DNA from: M3007 sp038203695
GTDB lineage: Bacteria; Bacteroidota; Bacteroidia; Chitinophagales; Saprospiraceae
Reading direction: 5' to 3'
NCBI GenBank assembly: GCA_038203695.1
Contig: JBBRDQ010000203.1
Coordinates: forward strand, 1-9,138
Length of the DNA: 9,138 nucleotides
Of the stretch, positions 1-7,397 are shown in pieces. Each line of letters begins with the position of its first letter. Position 1 is the stretch's first letter. A program made the translations under genes and the position numbers. Below the pieces are notes generated by a model. That model was not told the origin of the DNA. It searched no databases and saw only the letters and a list, made by a program, of their open reading frames with translations.

Positions 1-174
1 CGGATAACTGTACATTATTACCGACCCTTGTGGTGGTGAGTGATAACACGGTTGCGAGTATGACGTGTGCCAATGCGTATGTAAGAACACGTGTATGGAA
101 TTTCACGGACGGTTGTGGCAACACATCGTTGAACTTCACGCAGGTGATCACAGTAATAGACAACACCGCACCGA
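1..174 (+). repeat. Tandem HYR-like repeat, copy 1 (left-truncated)
   Basis: Bases 1-174 match 268-441 with only four differences (at 101, 119, 130 and 155), a period of 267 bp or 89 codons. Three differences are synonymous; the one at 130 changes Leu to Ser. The full 267-bp period runs on to 267, but similarity to the later sequence stops at 174/441, where the second copy passes into a classical HYR domain. The window starts inside the unit, so further copies probably lie upstream. Confidence 0.93.
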
Positions 175-2906
175 TAGTAACGAATGCTACAGGTGATCTG
201 GATGTTACGCTTCAGTGCAGCAATGCAGTAGGGATAGCGGCAGCAGTTGCCGCCGCACCGACAGCGACGGATAACTGTACATTATTACCGACCCTTGTGG
301 TGGTGAGTGATAACACGGTTGCGAGTATGACGTGTGCCAATGCGTATGTAAGAACACGTGTATGGAACTTCACGGACGGTTGTGGTAACACATCGTCGAA
401 CTTCACGCAGGTGATCACAGTGATAGACAACACCGCACCGACCATTACCGCTCCGCCAACAGTCTCAGTTCCAGTCAACACCACCTCATGCTCCGCAACT
501 GGTGTAGTATTAGGCACACCAGTAGTGAGTGATAACTGCACGGCAAGCCCAACGGTTACCAATGATGCCCCAATGGTATTCCCATTAGGTAATACCATTG
601 TCACTTGGACAGCAAACGATGGTTGTGGAAACTTCGCTACGACTACGCAAGTAGTCACCGTCACCACCACCCTCGCAGCTACCAGTGTCAACCTCGCCAG
701 CAATGCCATCTGCACCGGCCAATCCACCAACCTGTCGTTTACCATCACCGGCGGACAAAGCCCGTACACCGTTGTGTACAGCAGAACGCCAGGGATGAAT
801 ACGAGTGTAAGTGGTTATACCAGTGGTCAATTACTCCCGGTTGCGCCGACCACCGGCAACACACCGACCGTGTACACTTATGCGGTGGTCAGTATTACAG
901 ATAATTTCGGTTGTGTAATTACGCCGGCATTATCCAATACGCTGACGGTTAATCCGCTCCCTTCGGCCGGCAATACGACCGGTGTGATGTGTAGTGGTAA
1001 CCAGGTCGGATTTGACTTGCAGGCGTATATGAATGCAAGTGGCAATGGCGTTGCTTCCAGTTTCTCGTGGTACGTCATTTCGGACAATCCTTCTGTAGGC
1101 GGAGAGGTGTTTACACCGACGACCGGCAATATAATTACGACCGTATTGACCAATACGACGCAATTCCCGCAAGCAGTCGTGTATCGGGTAACGCCGACGA
1201 GTACGGCAGGCTGTTTGGGTGCATTTTTCGATGTGACCATAACCGTATATCCGTTACCTGACATCGCCACGCAGTACGCACCCGTTAATAGTTATACGAT
1301 TTGCTCCGGTTCTGCCACAGCATTGAATGTTACCAATCCAAACGGGGTATTTGGTGCTAATTTTAGTTGGACAGCCACTTATGGTGCTGTAACTGGCGGG
1401 GTAGGTACCGGTACAAATATTGCCTTTGGTACGAATGCTATCAACGAAACGCTGGTAAATACGACCCCTGCGCCCATCAATGTAGTGTATATACTCACGC
1501 CAAAGGGTAACGGCCCGACTTTCTGTCCTGGCGCGTCGTTGACAATCACCGTGACGGTCACACCAACCGTCGGTGTACCTGTACTGACTGGTCCAACGGT
1601 TGTTTGTCAGGATGATGCCGATGCAACGTACACCGCTACAGCGACCAATAACACGGGTATTACTTACAGCGTAAGTCCGGCTGCTGCCGGGGTCATCAAT
1701 GCAATGACGGGCGTGATGAACTGGGATGTCGCCTATTCCGGCGGGCCAGTGACCATCACCGCAGTCGCCACGGGTTGCAACGCTTCCACTACCACGACTA
1801 CCTTGCTGGTAACGGTCAATCCAAAACCGGTTGTCACCATCACCCAGCCGGCTGCAGTGTGTGTAAGCCTTGACCTGACGACAGTAGTACGCACGGAAAG
1901 TATCACGGGCGGTACCTACACCTACCACGCAACCATGTCGGATGCCATCAATAACGCCAATCCGTACAATGCTCCGGCAATTGCTGCGGCGATTGCTGAT
2001 GCCTACGTGCGTTACACCCTGCCAACCGGTTGTTTTGACGTAAAATTGATTGATGTCGAAATTGGTGCCTGCGTACAAGTGCGCGCCAAAGTCTTCTTGC
2101 AAGGGCCATTCAATACCGGCAATAACCTGATGTTTGACAACCTCCGGTCGGCTAACTTTATTCCTTCGAGCGATCCTTATGCCGTGGGAACGTACCTGAC
2201 TGTACCACCGGCCACGCTGAATTACAGTACGACCTTCGTAGCTGTAAATGGCGGCGGAACCAAGATGATCAATCCTGGTGTGCTGGCAGTAACGGGTAAC
2301 AATGCCATTGTGGACTGGGTATTCCTGGAATTGCGCAATAAAAACACCCGCAGTGTGGTGGTTGCCACGCGTGCTGCACTGATCCAACGCGATGGTGACA
2401 TTGTGGATATGGATGGGATGTCGCCAGTCGTATTTGCCAGCACAAATCTCGACGAATACTTTGTAGTCGTACGCCATCGCAATCACCTGGGTATTATGAC
2501 CCTGAATACCGTGGACTACAGACTGGTATTACCGCCAGTCATCGACTTTACTGATCCACTATTACCGGTTTATAACCCCGATTTTAATATCTTATCTCCC
2601 GTGTTGACCAATGCGCGCAAGGAGTTAAAACCGGGAATCATGGGCATGTGGGCCGGGAATGCAAGTCTGCTTAACGTCGTACTTAGCCCGACCAGAAGTT
2701 TACTTACCTATAATGGTCCAAGTAATGACCGCGCTTCCATACTTAATGTATTGCTGGGTAATCAAGCCGCTACACTGCCGGGTTATCAACTACAGGACAT
2801 TAATATGAATGGGGTGGTTCTTTTCAACGGATCTAATAATGACCGGGTTATTATCTTTAATAACCTGAATGGTAACCAGGCGGCTGTAATTTTGGAACAG
2901 CTGTAG
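3..2906 (+). CDS. Large HYR/PKD-repeat surface protein, 5'-truncated by the window
   Basis: The frame is open to the window edge, so the N-terminus and any signal peptide lie outside; the GTG at 30 sits inside a repeat and is not a credible start. About 967 residues are visible. Numbering from the GTG codon, residues 44-132 are one complete HYR-like unit with Cys63, 83, 102 and 118; a near-identical partial unit precedes it. Residues 133-212 are a classical HYR domain (DNTAP start, DGCGN near the end, Cys154, 170, 199). Several PKD/Ig-like modules follow (about 213-308, 309-406, 407-511, 512-596, 597-678), with recurring NPLP/YPLP/NPKP junctions and Cys near each module start. Residues 679-958 form a different C-terminal module containing QRDGDIVDMDG and RHRNHLG, then a duplicated Asn-Asp-Arg motif. 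These modules are typical of large secreted Bacteroidota adhesins; adhesion is inferred and the ligand is unknown. No recognisable type A T9SS sorting domain closes the protein, unlike its downstream neighbour. It ends at TAG, just before a hairpin. Confidence 0.88.
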   Translation, partial: DNCTLLPTLVVVSDNTVASMTCANAYVRTRVWNFTDGCGNTSLNFTQVITVIDNTAPIVTNATGDLDVTLQCSNAVGIAAAVAAAPTATDNCTLLPTLVVVSDNTVASMTCANAYVRTRVWNFTDGCGNTSSNFTQVITVIDNTAPTITAPPTVSVPVNTTSCSATGVVLGTPVVSDNCTASPTVTNDAPMVFPLGNTIVTWTANDGCGNFATTTQVVTVTTTLAATSVNLASNAICTGQSTNLSFTITGGQSPYTVVYSRTPGMNTSVSGYTSGQLLPVAPTTGNTPTVYTYAVVSITDNFGCVITPALSNTLTVNPLPSAGNTTGVMCSGNQVGFDLQAYMNASGNGVASSFSWYVISDNPSVGGEVFTPTTGNIITTVLTNTTQFPQAVVYRVTPTSTAGCLGAFFDVTITVYPLPDIATQYAPVNSYTICSGSATALNVTNPNGVFGANFSWTATYGAVTGGVGTGTNIAFGTNAINETLVNTTPAPINVVYILTPKGNGPTFCPGASLTITVTVTPTVGVPVLTGPTVVCQDDADATYTATATNNTGITYSVSPAAAGVINAMTGVMNWDVAYSGGPVTITAVATGCNASTTTTTLLVTVNPKPVVTITQPAAVCVSLDLTTVVRTESITGGTYTYHATMSDAINNANPYNAPAIAAAIADAYVRYTLPTGCFDVKLIDVEIGACVQVRAKVFLQGPFNTGNNLMFDNLRSANFIPSSDPYAVGTYLTVPPATLNYSTTFVAVNGGGTKMINPGVLAVTGNNAIVDWVFLELRNKNTRSVVVATRAALIQRDGDIVDMDGMSPVVFASTNLDEYFVVVRHRNHLGIMTLNTVDYRLVLPPVIDFTDPLLPVYNPDFNILSPVLTNARKELKPGIMGMWAGNASLLNVVLSPTRSLLTYNGPSNDRASILNVLLGNQAATLPGYQLQDINMNGVVLFNGSNNDRVIIFNNLNGNQAAVILEQL
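268..441 (+). repeat. Tandem HYR-like repeat, copy 2
   Basis: This is the second copy of the 174-bp block at 1-174, in the same reading frame and offset by exactly 267 bp. It encodes the second half of an HYR-like unit, including the Cys of DNCT, the Cys of the MTCANAY segment and DGCGN. Identity is 170/174 bases. After 441 the two copies diverge abruptly, marking the right end of the array. Confidence 0.93.
2709..2885 (+). repeat. C-terminal Asn-Asp-Arg motif repeated twice in the surface protein
   Basis: Two copies of a 21-residue motif lie 38 residues apart: 2709-2771 (starting YNGPSNDR, ending GNQAA) and 2823-2885 (starting FNGSNNDR, ending GNQAA). The likeness is at protein level; the DNA has diverged. 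From memory of the family, this dockerin-like tail ends many Bacteroidota surface proteins and usually carries Asp-rich Ca-binding-like loops (GDxNxDG). Here the first loop is degenerate (GNASLLN) and the second keeps only DINMNG. A Ca-binding role is therefore uncertain. Confidence 0.7.
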
Positions 2907-2918
2907 TGCTTTCTCCAT

Positions 2919-2951
2919 CGCAGTTGTTGTCTTTTACAGGCAACAACTGCG
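2919..2951 (+). terminator. Perfect 11-bp hairpin after the large surface protein gene
   Basis: CGCAGTTGTTG (2919-2929) and CAACAACTGCG (2941-2951) are exact reverse complements around an 11-base loop. The hairpin begins 12 bp after the TAG stop of the upstream gene, which suits a transcript 3' end. No clean T-run follows (the next bases are ATAATTTAAAC), so it may instead be an mRNA-stabilising or attenuating element between two co-directional genes. The stem itself is certain; its role is inferred. Confidence 0.5.
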
Positions 2952-2989
2952 ATAATTTAAACAATTAGTTAACATTAAATGAAAATAAT

Positions 2990-4102
2990 ATGAAATACAT
3001 TATTTCGCTTCTGGCCCTGGTTTTTTCAGTTGCTTTACATGCACAGCCACCCAATCCCATTGTTAATATAGGAATCTTTAATGCTCCCCCGGGCAGTAAC
3101 CGATTTGAAGTGCGCATCCAGCTCGAACCCAGCACCAGTCTTACGCCTGCGCCGGGTGGCTACTCGGGTGGGTTGTTTACCGTGCGGTATTTAAGCACGT
3201 ACGGGGTTGGTTTAAGTCTGGTAAGTTCTCCCTATGGCTATACACAGGCACTGCTGTTTCCGCCGCCGCCGCCCGGTCCAAATGGGGTACAGGATGGCTA
3301 CAATTATTACATTTTTTCAACGACCGCAAATTTTCTGGTATCTTTTAATTCGACGCAGGAATACGTTATTGCCGTTTTGCAGCACAGCAATACTGGATCA
3401 GGTACAGGCGATTTTGCAATTGCAGATGCGACTGACGCCTGGGCCAGCAACCCGATCAACAATGGTGCTTATTACCAGGAGTATAATGGCGTGGATGTGA
3501 CCAATACTATCTATTCGGGGACCGCTTCCGCACCGCTACCCGTAGAACTCACCAATTTCACGGCTAAACTCCGCACCAACAAAACCGTCTCCTTAGACTG
3601 GGAGTCGGCTTCCGAAAATCGCCTGGCTTATTACGAGGTGCAACGCAGCACTGACGGACAAAACTTTCAGATACTCGGTAAAGTAAATGCGAAAGGAAGT
3701 GTCAATGTCGTATCCAACTACAACCTGATTGATCTAAATCCTGCACCTGGCATGAATTACTACCGCCTAAGGATGGTGGATAGCGACGGGTCTGCGGAGT
3801 ATTCGGCGCTTAAAAACATCTATCTGATTAGCGAAACGAAGAGTTCGTTTGGGCTGCAACCCAATCCAACCGCCGGACCATTTACACTGATGTACCACGC
3901 TGCACAGGAAGGCGATATCACCGTTTCCATTACCGATATTGAAGGCCGCCTGGTGAAGACGGCGGTGTTCCCAGCCACAAAAGGCGACAATTCCTTCCGT
4001 TTTGATGATTTAAAACTGTCGGTTGGGGTTTATGCTGTATCGGTCACAATGCCAGATTCAGTACCACAAACGCAACGTTTGGTCGTGGTGGATATACCGT
4101 AA
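2990..4102 (+). CDS. Secreted protein with T9SS type A C-terminal sorting domain
   Basis: This 370-residue protein is likely exported by Sec and then carried across the outer membrane by the type IX system. Residues 1-18 are a signal peptide (short basic start, hydrophobic core, cleavage predicted after ALHA, before Gln19). Residues about 19-180 form an N-terminal domain I do not recognise, beta-rich in appearance and with a run of five prolines at 91-95. Residues 183-277 are a fibronectin/Ig-like module common in this phylum (LPVELTNF, then YYEVQRSTDG, then NYYRLRMVDSDG). Residues 288-368 are the sorting domain: LQPNPTAGPF, a central ITDIEGRLV strand and a final GVYAVSV strand. ATG 2990 is chosen because it yields the signal peptide directly; the upstream bases are A/T-rich with no clear Shine-Dalgarno. 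It lies 83 bp after the large surface protein gene on the same strand, so a linked surface role is plausible. The N-terminal function is unknown. Confidence 0.9.
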   Translation: MKYIISLLALVFSVALHAQPPNPIVNIGIFNAPPGSNRFEVRIQLEPSTSLTPAPGGYSGGLFTVRYLSTYGVGLSLVSSPYGYTQALLFPPPPPGPNGVQDGYNYYIFSTTANFLVSFNSTQEYVIAVLQHSNTGSGTGDFAIADATDAWASNPINNGAYYQEYNGVDVTNTIYSGTASAPLPVELTNFTAKLRTNKTVSLDWESASENRLAYYEVQRSTDGQNFQILGKVNAKGSVNVVSNYNLIDLNPAPGMNYYRLRMVDSDGSAEYSALKNIYLISETKSSFGLQPNPTAGPFTLMYHAAQEGDITVSITDIEGRLVKTAVFPATKGDNSFRFDDLKLSVGVYAVSVTMPDSVPQTQRLVVVDIP

Positions 4103-4205
4103 TGTATCGGATAATGAGGAATGGTTGCCGGTTAGTGAAGTAATAGTGGTTAAGCATTATTTTACTGTCCCTACAGAAAAATTACTGAAATAATAGCGTG
4201 CTTCG

Positions 4206-4240
4206 GCACCTGCCAATGCAGCATTGGCAGGTGCTTTTTT
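4206..4240 (+). terminator. Strong rho-independent terminator for the + strand genes
   Basis: GCACCTGCCAATG (4206-4218) pairs perfectly with CATTGGCAGGTGC (4222-4234), leaving a 3-base loop, and is followed at once by six Ts, then G and four more Ts. It lies about 100 bp after the stop of the secreted protein gene. On the minus strand no comparable U-run follows the stem, so it reads as a + strand terminator. Confidence 0.85.
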
Positions 4241-4268
4241 GTTTTGGCAACTTTTGAAGTGGCTATCA

Positions 4269-4335
4269 GCCAATGTCGTTGACTTAAGACCCTGGACTTC
4301 TCCGAGGTCGAAATTATTAAGTCAACGACATTGGC
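4269..4335. repeat. 19-bp perfect inverted repeat at the convergent junction
   Basis: The arms 4269-4287 and 4317-4335 are exact reverse complements, separated by 29 bases. Inside the spacer, 4288-4295 and 4302-4309 can pair imperfectly (GACC..GG with CC..GGTC) around a 6-base loop, so one long stacked hairpin is possible. The right arm touches the TAG stop of the minus-strand RND gene (4336-4338), placing the structure directly at the 3' end of that operon. No U-run follows on the minus strand. It may be a transcript-end or mRNA-stability element, or a REP-like or mobile-element remnant. Confidence 0.85.
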
Positions 4336-7300
4336 CTATCGGCTATTTTTATGCAATACCCGTAAACCGGCGGGTAGCGCTACCAACAACAACGGCAGGG
4401 CTACCAGAAATCCGCCAATGACGGCAATCGCCAGCGGCTGGTGGAGTTGTGCACCACTGCCGATGCCCAGCGCGAGCGGCATAAGGGCAATAATGGCCCC
4501 CAGTGCGGTCATTAATTTAGGCCGCAATCGGGTGGAAATGGCAAAGGCCAGCGCATCGTCCACGCCACGGGTATGCAGGTTGTCCCGGAATTGCAGCACT
4601 GTGAAAATAGCGTTCTCGCCAATGATGCCCACAATCATTATCAGGCCAGTGTAACTCCCTACATTGAGGGCCGTATGCGTCAGATACAACGCTGCATAAC
4701 TGCCCGAAATACCCAGTATAGCGACCAGCAAAATAAGCAGGGCAGTGCTGAACTCCCGGAATAAAAACAGCATCACGCCGAATACCAACAGACTGGCCGT
4801 CAATAAGATAAGCAATAGTTCACGGAACGACTGCTGCTGTTCCGCGTATGCACCTCCGTACTGAATATGATACCCCGCCGGCAGACTGAGGCTGTCGGCC
4901 ATTACCCGGCGAATGTCGCGCATCGCACTGCCGAGGTCGCGGTTGTCTAAGCGGGCACTGACCACCCCAAGGGGTTGCAGGTTTTCGCGCTCCACTTCGG
5001 CATCGCCCGCCGCGACCGTCACAGTAGCCACATCGGCCAAAACGATCCGCTTGCCGTTGGGCAGAAAGATGGGCAGGTTGCGCAATTCAGCGATACTGAG
5101 GGTGCGGCTGCCCGGATATTGCAGGCGAATATTTACCAATTGTTGTTTTTCAAAAACCTGTCCGACCACATTGCCTTCCAGCGCGGTTTGTACCTGGTAT
5201 TGCAGGTTGGCCGGCGTAATGCCAAACTGTGCGAGCCGCGTAAACTCCGGTTCCACATTGACCGATGGCCCGGCAATCACGATGCCGTCGAACACATCTG
5301 CGGTACCCGGCACGTTGGTCAAAAGAGCAGCCGCCTGCTGTGAAAGTGCCTGCAACTGGGCGCGGTCGGCACCAAAAATCTTGATCTCGATCGGCTGTGC
5401 CGAAGCCATCAGATCGCCGAGCATGTCGCCAATTACCTGCCCGAAATCAATGGTCAGTGCGGGTTGCGTGGCTTCTACGCGTTCACGGATGTCGGCGATG
5501 ACATCTTCTGTGGTGCGTTCACGGTCTTTTTTGAGTTGAATCAGGTAGTCGCCCCGGTTGGGTTCGGTAATGAAAAAGCCCATTTGTGTGCCGGTACGGC
5601 GGCTGTACGTCGCCACTTCCGGCACTTGTACAATGATTTTTTCCACCGCCCGCAGCATCTGGTCGGTTTCGTCGAGCGAGGTGCCAGGCGGGGAATTGTA
5701 GTCCAATACGATACTACCTTCATCCATTTCAGGCAAAAAACCCGTTTCCAAGCGGGGAAAAACCCAGGCGATAACCCCTACCAGACAAAGTGCAAACACG
5801 CCACTTACCCAGGGGCGGCGGATAAAAAAGACCACCCAGCGCCGTTTGGGCTCTTCGGGAACTGCGGGCACTTTCGACGCTGGCTTTTTGCGCGAAAGCA
5901 GCAAGTAGACTACCGGCAGGGCCAGCCAGGTCACAAAAAACGAGCACGCCAGCGCAATCATCATCGTATTGGTCATCACCTTGAAATAGGCCCCTGCCAC
6001 GCCGCTCATCAGCATAAAAGGCAGGAAAATTACCATGGTACTGATGGACGAACCGATCATCGCGGGCAACAGATACCGCAGCGCCTTTTGCACCAGTTCG
6101 GGCATCGGATCGGTTGGATGTTCTTCCTGGGTGCGGTGAATTTGCTCCACGACCACAATCGCATCGTCAATAATCAGCCCGATCGCTGCAGCAATCGCTC
6201 CCAGCGTCATTATATTAAATGTTTCCCCAATGGCGTACAGCACCAGCAACGTACAGGCCAGCGTAACCGGCACCACAATAAGCAGCGTAACACTGGCTTT
6301 GAGCGAGCGCAGAAACAGCATCGCCACCACAATGGCCAGCAGCAACCCGATCCACAGGCTGTCGGTAACGCTGCGAACCGCCTCTTTTACAAAATCGGCC
6401 TGGACATAAAATGGTGCAACCTGCACATCCGCCGGCAAAATAGCCCGTAATTCGGCTACTTTGTGGGCCATACTGTCCGACAGGGACACCAAATTGGCAT
6501 TGGGTTGTTTCACGACGGCCAGCAGAATGCCATCCTGCCCGTTTGCATTGATTTTTACATATTCCTTAGCCTCCTGAATCTGCACGGCCGCAATGTCGCG
6601 CAGGCGGGTGATGCGTTTGCCATCGTTGCTGACCACCAGGTTTTCCAGTTCGTCGAGGCGATCTACCACGGCATCGGTGAGCGTCAGGTAGAGATAGCGG
6701 TAGTCGGAAAGATAGCCGTTGCTTTGCACAAAATTGGTTTGCGAAAGCAGGGTGCTGATCTGGTCGGGCGTAATGCCGAGCGCACTCATTTTCGGTACAT
6801 TGAGCAGCAGCCAGTATTCTTTGGTTTTGCCCCCGCTCACGCGGATTTCACTCACGCCATCTACCTGCGACAGAAAGGGTTTGATGGTGAACAGGGCAAG
6901 TTGTTTGAGTTCGACGGGGCTGCGCTGTTTGCTGGCGAGGGTGTAGCCCATGACCGGCAAAATAGACGGGTTCATCTTTTCCACGGTCACCTGTAAATCG
7001 GCTGGCAGGTTGGGCCGGGCCTGGTTCAGTTTGCTTTCGATCCGCTGTTTGGCCAGGTCAATGTCGGCATTCCAGTCCATGAAAGCCGATAGCTCGCAAC
7101 TGCCGCGACTGGTGGTGCTGCGCAACAGTTTCAGGTCGGGCACTTGCTTCACGGCGTCTTCAAGCGGCTTGGTGACCGCAATCATCATCTTGTCCACCGG
7201 CTGCTGCCCGGCGTCGGCAATGATTTTTATTTTGGGAAAGGTAATTTCCGGAAAAAGTGCGGTTTGGAGCCGACCATACGCAAAAAAACCACCCAGGACC

Positions 7301-7371
7301 AACAGGACGGTGAGCACGGCAATGGGACTGCGGTAGTTGAAAAAGAAGGGGCGCGGCGTGGCAGTGGGCAT
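4336..7371 (-). CDS. RND efflux pump, inner-membrane permease (AcrB/CusA superfamily)
   Basis: A 1011-residue proton-antiport pump that drives substrate from periplasm or inner leaflet out through a tripartite complex. The length and duplicated layout fit the superfamily: TM1 at about 14-33, first periplasmic porter loop 34-337, TM2-TM6 about 338-491, TM7 about 518-538, second periplasmic loop 539-850, TM8-TM12 about 851-1003. TM4 holds GLIIDDAIVVVE with Asp402 and Asp403. TM10 holds GIIGENAIF, where Glu919 replaces the Lys of AcrB-type pumps. TM11 holds RLRPKLMT with Arg948, Lys952 and Thr955. From family knowledge, the Asp/Glu/Lys combination matches the relay of CusA-type metal pumps, while the double Asp matches drug pumps, so the substrate class stays open. 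A basic linker with prolines (494-512) separates the halves. ATG 7371 lies 26 bp after the adaptor gene stop, as expected in one operon. No frameshift or truncation is visible. Confidence 0.95.
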   Translation of the reverse strand: MPTATPRPFFFNYRSPIAVLTVLLVLGGFFAYGRLQTALFPEITFPKIKIIADAGQQPVDKMMIAVTKPLEDAVKQVPDLKLLRSTTSRGSCELSAFMDWNADIDLAKQRIESKLNQARPNLPADLQVTVEKMNPSILPVMGYTLASKQRSPVELKQLALFTIKPFLSQVDGVSEIRVSGGKTKEYWLLLNVPKMSALGITPDQISTLLSQTNFVQSNGYLSDYRYLYLTLTDAVVDRLDELENLVVSNDGKRITRLRDIAAVQIQEAKEYVKINANGQDGILLAVVKQPNANLVSLSDSMAHKVAELRAILPADVQVAPFYVQADFVKEAVRSVTDSLWIGLLLAIVVAMLFLRSLKASVTLLIVVPVTLACTLLVLYAIGETFNIMTLGAIAAAIGLIIDDAIVVVEQIHRTQEEHPTDPMPELVQKALRYLLPAMIGSSISTMVIFLPFMLMSGVAGAYFKVMTNTMMIALACSFFVTWLALPVVYLLLSRKKPASKVPAVPEEPKRRWVVFFIRRPWVSGVFALCLVGVIAWVFPRLETGFLPEMDEGSIVLDYNSPPGTSLDETDQMLRAVEKIIVQVPEVATYSRRTGTQMGFFITEPNRGDYLIQLKKDRERTTEDVIADIRERVEATQPALTIDFGQVIGDMLGDLMASAQPIEIKIFGADRAQLQALSQQAAALLTNVPGTADVFDGIVIAGPSVNVEPEFTRLAQFGITPANLQYQVQTALEGNVVGQVFEKQQLVNIRLQYPGSRTLSIAELRNLPIFLPNGKRIVLADVATVTVAAGDAEVERENLQPLGVVSARLDNRDLGSAMRDIRRVMADSLSLPAGYHIQYGGAYAEQQQSFRELLLILLTASLLVFGVMLFLFREFSTALLILLVAILGISGSYAALYLTHTALNVGSYTGLIMIVGIIGENAIFTVLQFRDNLHTRGVDDALAFAISTRLRPKLMTALGAIIALMPLALGIGSGAQLHQPLAIAVIGGFLVALPLLLVALPAGLRVLHKNSR

Positions 7372-7397
7372 GTTTTAAAGGTTTAAAATTGATTTTA

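Noticed and set aside
30..32. GTG as a start codon for the surface protein
   Set aside because: The frame is open upstream to the edge, and the same codon recurs at 297 inside the second repeat copy, so it is internal.
1254..2486. Long open frame (410 codons) on the minus strand, antisense to the surface protein
   Set aside because: It is a codon-bias shadow of the + strand gene: its translation is low-complexity, has no domain likeness or signal, and the sense frame carries clear HYR/PKD modules.
2953..2989. Possible Bacteroidota promoter before the secreted protein gene
   Set aside because: Only TAATTT resembles the -7 consensus (TAnnTTTG), and no well-spaced -33 TTTG is present, so it is not supported as a feature.
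4156..4194. Weak imperfect dyad (ATTATTTTACTG against ATTACTGAAATAAT)
   Set aside because: It is A/T-rich with mismatches and could easily arise by chance; the strong terminator just downstream explains transcript ending.
4224..4421. Small + strand open frame across the convergent intergenic region
   Set aside because: It starts within the terminator stem, runs through the inverted repeat into the antisense of the RND gene, and has no supporting features.
5464..6450. Open frame of 328 codons on the + strand, antisense to the RND pump
   Set aside because: Its translation is rich in His, Gln, Arg and Asn with no recognisable motif, and it lies wholly within a well-supported RND gene.
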